This document shows, piece by piece, positions 1-6,039 of a DNA stretch of 7,671 nucleotides. Position numbers and translations under genes: made by a program. Positions within the stretch are counted from its first letter, which is position 1. Each line of letters begins with the position of its first letter. This DNA comes from Myxococcales bacterium (GTDB lineage Bacteria > Myxococcota_A > Polyangia > Palsa-1104): assembly GCA_023248835.1 (NCBI GenBank), contig JAHFDU010000188.1, positions 1 through 7,671 of the forward strand, in the 5' to 3' direction. The notes below the pieces were generated by a model, which saw nothing but the letters and a program-made list of their open reading frames with translations, was not told where the DNA came from and did not search any database.

Positions 1-94
1 ACCGAGCTGCCCTCCAAAACCGGGCGACGGCTACAACAAAGAGAAGTCACATAAGTTAACCGATATCGGACTTGCCGTCATGCGCCCGACGCAG

Positions 95-138
95 TCTACT
101 CGAACGCGATGGGAAAATGTGGGTTGAACCGGCTATCC
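95..138 (+). repeat. Diverged direct repeat, copy 1 (left of hicAB)
   Basis: This 44-base stretch aligns without gaps to 2196-2239 with 34 of 44 positions identical (counted by eye), including a shared 10-base start TCTACTCGAA and the end CTATCC. Weaker similarity seems to reach some 30-40 bases further upstream in both places. It lies directly before the hicAB promoter. I do not recognise the family. It could be the end of a decayed mobile element, a small dispersed repeat, or a duplicated gene end. No open frame of useful length is evident in 1-142. Confidence 0.5.
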
Positions 139-166
139 GCGAGTGAGTGAGGACGGCTTAAATGTG

Positions 167-194
167 TTGCGTTACCACATAAATGTGGTATGTT
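167..194 (+). promoter_or_regulatory. Putative hicAB promoter
   Basis: A -35-like TTGCGT (167-172) and a -10-like TATGTT (189-194) are separated by 16 bases. Transcription would start near 201, only about five bases before the preferred hicA ATG at 206, so the message would be almost leaderless. That agrees with the lack of a Shine-Dalgarno sequence before 206. The spacer is filled by a perfect inverted repeat, a layout expected for repression. Assignment is by inspection only. Confidence 0.4.
173..190. promoter_or_regulatory. Inverted repeat, probable HicB/HicAB operator
   Basis: TACCACAT and ATGTGGTA form a perfect 8-bp inverted repeat around a two-base AA centre. It occupies the whole spacer of the putative hicAB promoter and touches the -10 element. 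Further copies of AAATGTG occur at 160-166, exactly 21 bases (two helical turns) before the one at 181-187, and at 115-121. HicB antitoxins with C-terminal helix-turn-helix domains are known to autoregulate their operons, and the adjacent HicB has such a domain, so this is the natural binding site. Confidence 0.6.
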
Positions 195-205
195 TAGATT
201 CGTCG

Positions 206-394
206 ATGCCGCTGAGCGGGAAAGAGATGCGCCGATTGTACGAGCAAGCAGGATGGATCTTCGTCCGTCAAAATGGCACCAGCCACGTGATCATGGGCCG
301 TGGAACGGAGAGGGAGTCGATTCCGATGCATAGAGAGCTGAAAAAGGGGCTCGAACGCAAACTCCTCAAGCGGATCAAAGGGAGCGGAAAATGA
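206..394 (+). CDS. hicA: HicA-type mRNA interferase toxin
   Basis: HicA toxins are small ribosome-independent RNases with a double-stranded-RNA-binding-like fold that cleave mRNA until neutralised by HicB. From the ATG at 206 the product is 62 residues, the usual family size. It starts MPLSGKEMRRLYEQAGW, the typical 'select helix - GW - strand' opening. The catalytic histidine is His27 in the G-T-S-H motif, followed by the hydrophobic strand VIM and a basic C-terminus (ERKLLKRIKG). A GTG at 143 is in frame and would add 21 residues, but they look unlike HicA and would place the promoter and operator inside the gene, so 206 is preferred. The stop overlaps the hicB start by four bases (ATGA), indicating translational coupling. 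Confidence 0.85.
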   Translation: MPLSGKEMRRLYEQAGWIFVRQNGTSHVIMGRGTERESIPMHRELKKGLERKLLKRIKGSGK

Positions 395-828
395 AGTACC
401 ACTTTAGAGTTCACCGGGAAAAGCGTGGCGGGTTTTGGGCAGAGTGCGTCGAGCTCAAGGGGTGTCTGACACAGGGCGATACCATGGACGGGCTCGTAGC
501 GAACATGCAGGAGGTCTTAAGTCTGTTCCTCGATGAACCGGAAGATTCTCGACTGGTCTTTACGCTGCCCAAGAAGCGCGTCCAAGGGAAAAATATCATC
601 GCGGTTCCGGTCAGTCCGCGGGTGGCGTTCTCTTTCGCCATGCGGCGAATCCGTTTGCTCAACCGATTGACCCAGCGGCAGGCGGCTGACCGAATTGGCC
701 TGTCCGGATCACTGACCACCTACCAGCGCCTTGAGAAATCATCGACCGCGAATCCAGAATTTGAGACGATCGTGAAGATCAAGCGCGCATTTCCAGAATT
801 GGCACTCGACGAACTGGCCAAGTTGTAG
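391..828 (+). CDS. hicB: HicB-type antitoxin with C-terminal HTH
   Basis: The product is 145 residues and is the antitoxin partner of the toxin just upstream. Residues 1-55 form the HicB partial RNase-H-like fold: strand YHFRVHREKRGGFWAECVEL, then GCLTQGDTMDGLVANMQEVLSLFLD, the conserved 'G-C-x-T-x-G-D-T' region that binds and masks HicA. Residues about 80-140 form an XRE-like helix-turn-helix (LTQRQAADRIGLSGSLTTYQRLEKS) that would bind the inverted repeat at 173-190. The ATG overlaps the hicA stop, and GGGAG lies about nine bases upstream. Length and domain order fit the HTH-containing HicB subgroup. Both toxin and antitoxin appear intact, so the module should be functional. Confidence 0.85.
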   Translation: MKYHFRVHREKRGGFWAECVELKGCLTQGDTMDGLVANMQEVLSLFLDEPEDSRLVFTLPKKRVQGKNIIAVPVSPRVAFSFAMRRIRLLNRLTQRQAADRIGLSGSLTTYQRLEKSSTANPEFETIVKIKRAFPELALDELAKL

Positions 829-992
829 GCGGGCGAGAGGGAGAGGGGGCGAGTGGGGCGAGAGCCTGCCTGCGGATTTCTGCGGACTTCAGTCTCGACT
901 CGCCTTCGCAAGCGTGCTAATCCTTCTCACGTGAGATTTCTTGTCGGCTCGGCGATCTTGGCGGCCGCCATCCAGCGACAACTGCAGTGTTG

Positions 993-1556
993 ATGGCGCT
1001 TGGATTGCGCTCTGATTACAGCCTTGCGCTCGCCTATATTCTGCTCTCAATGGGCGCGCTGGTGGTGCTGCAGCGCATTGATTTTCCCGGCCAGGTGCGG
1101 CTATTGCCTGCGACGCGAGCGTGGCGAGTTGGCGTTGCAGCTGCCGCCGCGGTGGCCGTGATCCTGCTGCTGTGGCTCAGCCAAGCCGGCCCGGTGTCGC
1201 AGATTTCGGGGCGAGCCAGATCGTCGCTGGAGGTGATAAGCGTAGCTGCGCTTGGGCCGATCGCCGAAGAGCTGCTGTTTCGCGGCGTGATTTGGTCGCT
1301 GCTGCTTACGCTTGCGCGCTCGAGAAAGAATGATTGGATCGCGCTCAGCGTCAGCTCGTTGCTGTTTGGGCTGATGCATGTTGGCTATTGGCTGCTCGAC
1401 CGAAAAGGGCTGTCGGCGCAGACCGCGTTGCATGTGACCTCAATGTTCGCCGCCGGAGCTGTCTTTGGCAGCGTCCGCATGTCGTCGAAGTCGCTGTTAG
1501 CGCCAATCGCCTCCCACGCCTTGGGAAATTGCCTGATTCTTGCGCTGCAGACATGA
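993..1556 (+). CDS. CPBP-family intramembrane metalloprotease
   Basis: The product is 187 residues from ATG 993 (GTG 987 would add two residues). It carries the three CPBP (CAAX protease and bacteriocin-processing, formerly Abi) motifs: EELLFR with Glu92/Glu93 and Arg97, FGLMH with Phe125 and His129, and HALGN with His175 and Asn179. About six hydrophobic segments are visible, so it is an inner-membrane protein whose glutamates and histidines would form the metal site. Family roles range from prenyl-protein processing to bacteriocin immunity and sigma-factor release; the substrate here is unknown. The family is usually somewhat longer. A hydrophobic frame from GTG 931 (MRFLVGSAILAAAIQRQLQC) ends at a TGA overlapping this ATG (TGATG), so the original N-terminus may have been lost by a frameshift, or the two frames are coupled. 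No Shine-Dalgarno is seen. The 164 bases after hicB are GA-rich on the plus strand and hold no clear terminator. Confidence 0.82.
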   Translation: MALGLRSDYSLALAYILLSMGALVVLQRIDFPGQVRLLPATRAWRVGVAAAAAVAVILLLWLSQAGPVSQISGRARSSLEVISVAALGPIAEELLFRGVIWSLLLTLARSRKNDWIALSVSSLLFGLMHVGYWLLDRKGLSAQTALHVTSMFAAGAVFGSVRMSSKSLLAPIASHALGNCLILALQT

Positions 1557-1604
1557 CTCATTTTTGGCTGAATGTTTTTCTTCCTGACTCCACCTAATAA
1601 TCTT

Positions 1605-1611
1605 AAGGAGG
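1605..1611 (+). promoter_or_regulatory. Strong ribosome binding site
   Basis: AAGGAGG lies eight bases before the ATG at 1620 and fixes the start of the lipoprotein-like gene; the in-frame upstream TTG at 1572 is thereby rejected. It is the only near-perfect Shine-Dalgarno in this window. Confidence 0.75.
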
Positions 1612-1619
1612 ATAGTGAG

Positions 1620-2269
1620 ATGACGCGAACAGCGCTGGCATTGATATGTCTTGGCGGTTTTCTGAACTGCGGCACAAACACGGCTGGGGGCGATCGGCGA
1701 ATTAGCAATGGGCCGAGCGCGGCTGACTCGGATGCCGGCGCAGCGGCAGCAGACGACGCCGGCCCGGTTGAGGGTCAAGCGGGTGATCAAGTAGACGCGG
1801 GATCGACCGATCAAGGCGCGAACGGGGCCCCTCTGGTTACGTTTTTTGACCCAATGCGACGCAAGCTTGCAGTCGAAGTCAGCCATGGTTGCGTGATCAC
1901 CCAGACCGGCGGGGTCAAATGCTGGACCAGCGACACCGGCTGGTGGCAGATTGCGCTCGAAGATCCATGGAGCGAAGTTCCCGGTTATCACAACGGTTTA
2001 GCGATCGATGTCGCGATCAACCGGCAGGCACTTCACTCAGCTCCGGCGGCTTTCCGAGCTGCGCTCTGCTTTCGGATGGAGCCGTCTATTGCTGGGGGAT
2101 GCAATACAAAACCGGTAAAGACCTTGGATTCGCGCTTCCTTCGACGATGGTAGCGAGTGCAGAATCGGAACCTGATCGCATAGGTACCCAGCCATTCTAC
2201 TCGAATGCGGTGGTGAAATGCGGTTTGTTCGGACTATCCTCTTATCACCGAAACCGCCCCAACAGGTGA
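1620..2269 (+). pseudogene. Frameshifted, truncated RCC1-repeat lipoprotein
   Basis: From ATG 1620 the product starts with a signal sequence (MTRTALALICLGGFLNC). Cys17 is the likely lipidated residue, although Asn at -1 is atypical. A low-complexity Ala/Asp/Gly linker (about residues 18-66) follows, then one RCC1-like repeat (HGCVITQTGGVKCW). The reading frame then drifts into an unrelated tail ending at 2153. In the frame shifted by one base, the RCC1 pattern resumes at about 2027 (GTSLSSGGFPSCALLSDG, then AVYCWG) and runs to a stop at 2267-2269. Restoring one base near 2025-2029 (CAGGGC instead of CAGGC) would join the two into a normal repeat. Even when joined, the protein has only two repeats against the seven needed for a propeller, and homology stops near 2150, where it meets the tail of the convergent RCC1 gene. 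It is either a decayed gene or an intact one carrying a sequencing error plus a truncation. Confidence 0.65.
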
Positions 2270-2927
2270 TTGTGCTATCGGCCAGCAGTGCGCAGCTATG
2301 ATACGTGCCGGTTGTTACCGACCGAGCGTTCACGATCCCTGGCACTTCGACCGGAGCCTCCTGATAACTCACAGAAGCGTCTTGCATGGATCCTATTTGT
2401 CCGTATGTGTACTGGCCCCAGTACTTGACTTTGCCGTCGGTCATGACTGCGCATTGGTGATCCCAGGGGCTCACCGATACCGATGCGACGCCGCTTTCGA
2501 GGCCGGTGACATCAATAGGTACTTGGCTTTTTCGTATGAATGCGAATCGCTCGCCCCAACATTTAACCCCGCCGGCGCTGGTGACGCCGCAGGCGTACCT
2601 GTCGCTCGCGCTGATCTGGGTGAACTTGATTTTGCAGTGATCGCCTTCGGCCAAGTAGCCGTCGTCGCAGGCTGCGACGCACTTTGTCCCGTCGCAATTT
2701 GTGGTGCCATGCGCAGACGCGACGCAGGGCGTGCATGCATCGCCGCAGGCACTCACATCGTTGGCGACGCAGCTGTCGCCGCAAAGATGGTTGCCATCCG
2801 TGCATCCGCTGCCGCCGTCGGGCGCTGGATGCGGCAGGATGGTGCCCACCAGAATTTGGCAATCTTGCAACGTACAGCTCGCCGATATCAGAAGCCCCAA
2901 AACCCACATCGAACGACATCGCCTCAT
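2037..2927 (-). pseudogene. Truncated RCC1-repeat lipoprotein (head copy)
   Basis: This frame encodes 296 residues, of which only about the first 223 (down to about 2258) match the complete paralogue at 3461-5842. ATG 2927 is well supported by GAAGGTGAG two bases upstream. The signal MRRCRSMWVLGLLISASC has a basic n-region and a probable lipidated Cys18. A domain with ten cysteines follows, with few differences from the paralogue (for example Thr for Glu after the first Cys), and then three RCC1 repeats. The second repeat has KYWG where the paralogue has KCWG, losing one of the paired cysteines. After the third repeat's ITCWG the match stops abruptly at GCCCCAAC, and the remaining ~73 residues are probably out-of-place sequence read through the scar and through the opposite-strand lipoprotein gene. 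A secreted fragment could still be made, but it is too short for a propeller. Confidence 0.65.
2196..2239 (+). repeat. Diverged direct repeat, copy 2 (at the RCC1 scar)
   Basis: Partner of 95-138, in the same orientation (34/44 identical by eye). It sits in the ~100-base segment (about 2150-2257) that belongs to neither of the two convergent broken RCC1 genes, so it may mark the inserted or recombined material. The two copies bracket about 2.1 kb carrying hicAB, the CPBP protease and the small lipoprotein gene. Confidence 0.5.
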
Positions 2928-2938
2928 GACTCACCTTC

Positions 2939-2952
2939 GCGCATTTTTGCGC
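2939..2952 (-). promoter_or_regulatory. Leader hairpin before the RCC1 head gene
   Basis: GCGCA-TTTT-TGCGC is a 5-bp stem with a four-base loop, lying on the minus strand just before the GAAGGTGAG ribosome site and ATG 2927. The same hairpin is kept at 5871-5884 before the complete RCC1 gene. A minus-strand TATAGT (2961-2956) lies just upstream and could be a -10 element, in which case the RNA would begin at or near the hairpin. The -35 match is poor. Confidence 0.35.
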
Positions 2953-2983
2953 CCGACTATAACGTCCTCTCGAGGCCAAAAAC

Positions 2984-3013
2984 TTCTGTGAAAAATGCAT
3001 TTTCGTCTATTTA
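2984..3013 (+). promoter_or_regulatory. Possible promoter of coiled-coil gene 1 with palindrome
   Basis: TTCTGT (2984-2989) and TATTTA (3008-3013) are separated by 18 bases, and the spacer contains the perfect 12-bp palindrome AAAATGCATTTT (2992-3003). A wider inverted repeat GTGAAA (2988-2993) / TTTCAC (3014-3019) encloses it. All of this is preserved in the right copy. The -35 match is weak, so the promoter call is tentative, but the palindrome is a direct observation and a credible binding site between the divergent genes. Confidence 0.35.
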
Positions 3014-3107
3014 TTTCACTGCTCGTTTGCGCAGGGCTGCGATTTGTTGAGAATGGTGGCGAAAAATCTGCTTGAAGCGGCCCTCCAATTCGGCCAGGAT
3101 TTCACCT

Positions 3108-3419
3108 GTGAGTGACGAAGAGCGCGCGCGGTTCGAAGTTCTGCTGGAAGACATCCAAGGCACCGTCCAGTTTATCGCCGAGGGGCATACTGCCATAAGA
3201 GGCGAGATCCGGGATCTTCGCAGCGACTTTGGCGAGATGAAAGGCACGCTGGACCTGGTCAGAATGGACATCTCGGTGCTTAAAACAAGAGTAGGAAAAA
3301 TCGAAACACAAGTAGGAAGAATCGAAACAAGAGTAGGAAAAATCGAGCACCACATCGGGCTGAATGGAACGGCGCATCCGAAAAAACGGCCGGCAACAGT
3401 ACGGCGCCCGAAAAAATAG
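3108..3419 (+). CDS. Small coiled-coil protein 1, unknown function
   Basis: The product is 103 residues from GTG 3108, preceded by AGGAT. A TTG at 3072 is in frame, but the matching upstream frame of the paralogue at 6040 has a stop, so the shared GTG is chosen. There is no signal peptide. Residues 1-50 (MSDEERARFEVLLEDIQGTV...) are charged and helical and nearly identical to paralogue 2. Residues about 54-82 are four consecutive heptads (ISVLKTR, VGKIETQ, VGRIETR, VGKIEHH) with hydrophobic residues at a/d positions, which should form a parallel coiled coil. A conserved IGLNG follows, then a basic Lys/Arg/Pro tail (PKKRPATVRRPKK), which could bind nucleic acid or acidic partners. It is divergent from the RCC1 head on its left and convergent with the complete RCC1 gene on its right (41 bases between stops). 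I recognise the general type as common in myxobacteria but know no function. Confidence 0.7.
   Translation: MSDEERARFEVLLEDIQGTVQFIAEGHTAIRGEIRDLRSDFGEMKGTLDLVRMDISVLKTRVGKIETQVGRIETRVGKIEHHIGLNGTAHPKKRPATVRRPKK
3291..3353 (+). repeat. 21-bp heptad repeats in coiled-coil gene 1
   Basis: Three tandem 21-base units (3291-3311, 3312-3332, 3333-3353), each beginning GTAGGAA(A/G)AATCGA, encode VGKIETQ, VGRIETR and VGKIEHH. They are noticeably AT-richer than the flanking coding sequence. Paralogue 2 keeps only the last unit and has a different array before it. Confidence 0.85.
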
Positions 3420-3439
3420 TCAGGCGACGGCGGCGTCGC
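3411..3439 (-). terminator. Putative terminator of the complete RCC1 gene
   Basis: A perfect 6-bp stem GCGACG / CGTCGC with loop GCGG (3424-3439) lies between the convergent stops. On the minus strand it is followed after seven bases by six T residues (complement of AAAAAA 3411-3416, inside the last codons of coiled-coil gene 1). The distance from stem to T-run is longer than ideal. No T-run follows on the plus strand. In the right duplicate the stem is broken in its second arm. Confidence 0.4.
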
Positions 3440-3460
3440 TGCCGTATGGAAAAAAAGAGA

Positions 3461-5842
3461 TCAGTATCCCGTCACTTCGATCGGAACCAGACTTTCGAAG
3501 AGTGGTTCGACTCCAAGTTGTCCGTACCCGTTGCCGCCCCAGCATTTGACTTTTCCTTGAGCAACGGCGCAGGAAAATCCAATTGATGCGTCGTCGAAAC
3601 CGACGCTGACCATGGTCGCTCCCCCGATTCCGGTTACGTCGATTGGAACGGTGGACCACGCAATCATCGACGGCGCTATGGCGCTTGAGACTCCGATGCC
3701 AAGCGTGCCTGCATTTCCCCAACACTTGACGCCGCCTTGGCTGGTGACTGCGCATGCGTGGTATCGCGTGACACTGAGGCTTGTCGCACCCATGTTGATT
3801 CCGACCACGTCGCCCGGATTTGGATCAACCAAAGATGTCGGGCCTCGGCCGAGTTCTCCCTCCCAGCCGAAACCCCAACACTTCACTGCGCCGTTCGATA
3901 CCAAGGCACAGTAATGACCATCACCGACATTTAGGTTTCCCCAACCACCGATCGATAGCACTCCTGGACCAAGCGAGGTCACATCGGTCGCGGTGATCAT
4001 AGGCGGCGCGTTTTGCCGAAAGCTGAAGTCCCAGCATCGGATCGAACCGGATGGGAGAATCGCGCAGTCGTCACTCATTCCCGTGGCACCCGACAATTCT
4101 GGGATTTCGACCGCCGTTGCCGACCACGCATAGATCGAAGGAATCCAGCCCCAGCATTTGGCGGTTCCGTCTTGCACAACGGCGCACGACTCATTCAAGA
4201 AGGAAAAGAGAGCAACCGCATTCGAGACGCCGATCACGTCAACCGGGCTCGCGTTTGCAGAGGTCGGGTAACGCTCATCCAAAGCGCCCCAACATTTCAC
4301 GCCGCCGTTTTCGAGCAAGGCGCAGGTGTGCGTGGCTCCTGCTGCGATGGCGGTGACGCCGGAGGAAAGGCCAGCTACATCGACAGCTCGGCTGCCAGTG
4401 TAGTACCGCTCGTAGGGCTGCTGTCGAATCTGGCCATTACCAAGCTGGCCAACGGTTGGGTCGCCCCAACATTTGACCGCTCCAGTGGAAAGAAGCGCGC
4501 AGGCGTGCCTCGATCCGGTGGTCACGCTGGTAACATTGCCCTCCAATGCAACCTCAACCGGCGCCCATGCCCACGTGCCGCGTCCAACACCAAGCGTGCC
4601 CTCGCCATTTAGGCCATTTAGGCCCCAACACTTCACCTCACCGGTATCAAGCAGCGCGCAATGGAATTCAGTGCCGCTTGTGATGGACACGACTCCTGAC
4701 AAGTCGGAGACACCGACGGGCTGGTTGGACCCGACATCGCTCCCATTGCCGAGATATCGGCCCGTGCCTACGCACGTCACGCCGCCGCTCTTGGTCGTAG
4801 CGCAGGCATTCATCTCCTCTAAGTCAAGCGCTGCAACGTTTGAAAAAAGATCAAATCTGGCATCGCGCAGAAAATAGTGATAATCCGGGAGCGAAGTCGC
4901 GGTGCACTTGACCGATCCATCGTTGAGAACTACGCACAGGAATGGATCGAGCGTGTTGACCTGGACGGCGCCGGGAAAATAGGCGTCTGGAACATCTACC
5001 GCCGTCAGATGGCCGCCTTCACCTCCGATGAGGCACTTGATGGCTCCACTGGCGAGTAGAACATAGGTCTTGTTCTGTCCGTCTGTGCTCATCGAAATGA
5101 CGTTTGATAATCCGGCGTCAGCGGGAGGCTGTGAATATCCCCAGGAAGGCTGTGAAAATCCCGAGTTCTGGTGAGTAGAATAGACATCGTAACTGCCCCA
5201 ACAGCTGACGCTGCCATCGCTGAGCAGCGCGCAGCTGTGAGCGTTGCCGGTGGTTACTCTCTGAGCATTCACGATTCCTGGCACTTCGACCGGATCCTCC
5301 TGATAGCTCACAGAAGGGTCTTGGATGGATCCTAGTTGTCCAACGACGTTCAGGCCCCAGCACTTGACTTTGCCGTCGGTCATGACCGCGCATTGGTGAT
5401 GAAACGGACTCACCGACACCGATTCGATACCACTGTCGAGTCCGGCCACATCAATGGGAACCTGGCTGGTCTGGTAGTTGCGATGTCCCCAGCACTTGAC
5501 TCCGCCCGCGCTGGTGACGCCGCATGCGTAAATACCGCCGGCACTAATTTGGGTGAACTTGATCTTGCAGTGATCGCCTTCGGCCAAGTAGCCGTCGTCG
5601 CAGGCAGCGACGCATTTTGTCCCGTCGCAACTTGTGGTCCCGTGCGCAGACGCGACGCAGGGCGTGCATGCATCGCCGCAGGCACTCACGTCGTTGGCAA
5701 CACAGCTGTCGCCGCAAAGATGGTTGCCATCCTCGCATCCGCTGCCGCCGTCGGGCGCTGGATGCGGCAGGATGGTACCCACCAGAATTTGGCAATCTTG
5801 CAACGTACAGCTCGCCGATATCAGAAGCCCCAAAACCCACAT
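3461..5842 (-). CDS. RCC1-repeat secreted lipoprotein, 14 repeats
   Basis: The product is 793 residues from ATG 5842; GTG 5866 is an alternative adding eight residues. It has a hydrophobic signal (MWVLGLLISASC) with Cys12 as probable lipidated residue, a ten-cysteine domain at residues 36-92 (GCEDGNHLCGDSC ... CDDGYLAEGDHC), and then 14 RCC1-like repeats from about residue 97 to the end. These have the pattern 'S-x-G-x-x-x-x-C-A-L-x-x-x-G-x-V-K-C-W-G'. RCC1 propellers have seven blades, so 14 repeats suggest two propellers. Most repeats keep a pair of cysteines ten or so residues apart, suggesting disulfides in a cell-surface or periplasmic protein. Repeats 4-6 and 11 are the most degenerate. 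The protein ends shortly after the last repeat (PIEVTGY). RCC1 folds are binding scaffolds, and the ligand is unknown. The start is odd: the ATG used by the truncated paralogue (here 5859) is out of frame because one A is missing. Confidence 0.8.
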   Translation of the reverse strand: MWVLGLLISASCTLQDCQILVGTILPHPAPDGGSGCEDGNHLCGDSCVANDVSACGDACTPCVASAHGTTSCDGTKCVAACDDGYLAEGDHCKIKFTQISAGGIYACGVTSAGGVKCWGHRNYQTSQVPIDVAGLDSGIESVSVSPFHHQCAVMTDGKVKCWGLNVVGQLGSIQDPSVSYQEDPVEVPGIVNAQRVTTGNAHSCALLSDGSVSCWGSYDVYSTHQNSGFSQPSWGYSQPPADAGLSNVISMSTDGQNKTYVLLASGAIKCLIGGEGGHLTAVDVPDAYFPGAVQVNTLDPFLCVVLNDGSVKCTATSLPDYHYFLRDARFDLFSNVAALDLEEMNACATTKSGGVTCVGTGRYLGNGSDVGSNQPVGVSDLSGVVSITSGTEFHCALLDTGEVKCWGLNGLNGEGTLGVGRGTWAWAPVEVALEGNVTSVTTGSRHACALLSTGAVKCWGDPTVGQLGNGQIRQQPYERYYTGSRAVDVAGLSSGVTAIAAGATHTCALLENGGVKCWGALDERYPTSANASPVDVIGVSNAVALFSFLNESCAVVQDGTAKCWGWIPSIYAWSATAVEIPELSGATGMSDDCAILPSGSIRCWDFSFRQNAPPMITATDVTSLGPGVLSIGGWGNLNVGDGHYCALVSNGAVKCWGFGWEGELGRGPTSLVDPNPGDVVGINMGATSLSVTRYHACAVTSQGGVKCWGNAGTLGIGVSSAIAPSMIAWSTVPIDVTGIGGATMVSVGFDDASIGFSCAVAQGKVKCWGGNGYGQLGVEPLFESLVPIEVTGY

Positions 5843-5915
5843 CGAACGACACGCCTCATGACTCACCTTCGCGCATTTTTGCGCCCGACTATAACGTCCT
5901 CTCGAGGCCAAAAAC

Positions 5916-5945
5916 TTCTGTGAAAAATGCATTTTCGTCTATTTA
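5916..5945 (+). promoter_or_regulatory. Possible promoter of coiled-coil gene 2 with palindrome
   Basis: Same layout as at 2984-3013: TTCTGT (5916-5921), TATTTA (5940-5945), and the palindrome AAAATGCATTTT at 5924-5935 between them. Its perfect conservation shows a recent copy or retained function; the promoter role is inferred. Confidence 0.35.
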
Positions 5946-6039
5946 TTTCACTGCTCGTTTGCGCAGGACTGCGACTTGTTGAGAGTCGTGGAGAAAAATC
6001 TGCTTGAAGCAGGCTTCCGATTCGGCCAGGATTTGACCC

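Larger units (their letters stand above)
2258..3436. repeat. Segmental duplication, left copy
   Basis: This segment corresponds to 5196-6389 in the same order and orientation: RCC1 head (minus), divergent promoter region, coiled-coil gene (plus), and the first part of the convergent intergenic hairpin. The intergenic stretch near 2930-3010 and the signal/Cys-rich coding region are almost identical between copies. RCC1 repeats 1-3 are more diverged, and the coiled-coil heptads differ. The left edge is the GCCCCAAC at 2258, and the right edge is GGCGACGGCGGCGT at 3423-3436. Confidence 0.85.

Noticed and set aside
1..54. Possible end of a gene entering from the left edge (17 codons then TAA)
   Set aside because: Too short and without any recognisable motif to be distinguished from chance.
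143..205. Longer hicA start at GTG 143
   Set aside because: It would add 21 residues with no HicA similarity and place the inverted repeat and promoter inside the coding region; ATG 206 gives the normal family length.
848..904. Inverted repeat GGCGAGT / ACTCGCC after hicB as a terminator
   Set aside because: The arms are 43 bases apart and no T-run follows, so a terminator is not supported.
2298..3050. Long plus-strand open frame opposite the truncated RCC1 gene
   Set aside because: It is the antisense of a Cys/Gly-rich coding region; the minus strand shows clear signal, Cys-rich and RCC1 homology.
3072..3107. TTG start for coiled-coil gene 1
   Set aside because: The equivalent position in the duplicate is followed by an in-frame TGA, so only the shared GTG is conserved.
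3291..3353. CRISPR-like short repeats
   Set aside because: The 21-bp units are contiguous, have no spacers and are in frame as coiled-coil heptads.
4013..4612. Plus-strand open frame of about 200 codons inside the complete RCC1 gene
   Set aside because: Opposite a continuous repeat protein, it has no recognisable domain and is explained as a shadow frame.
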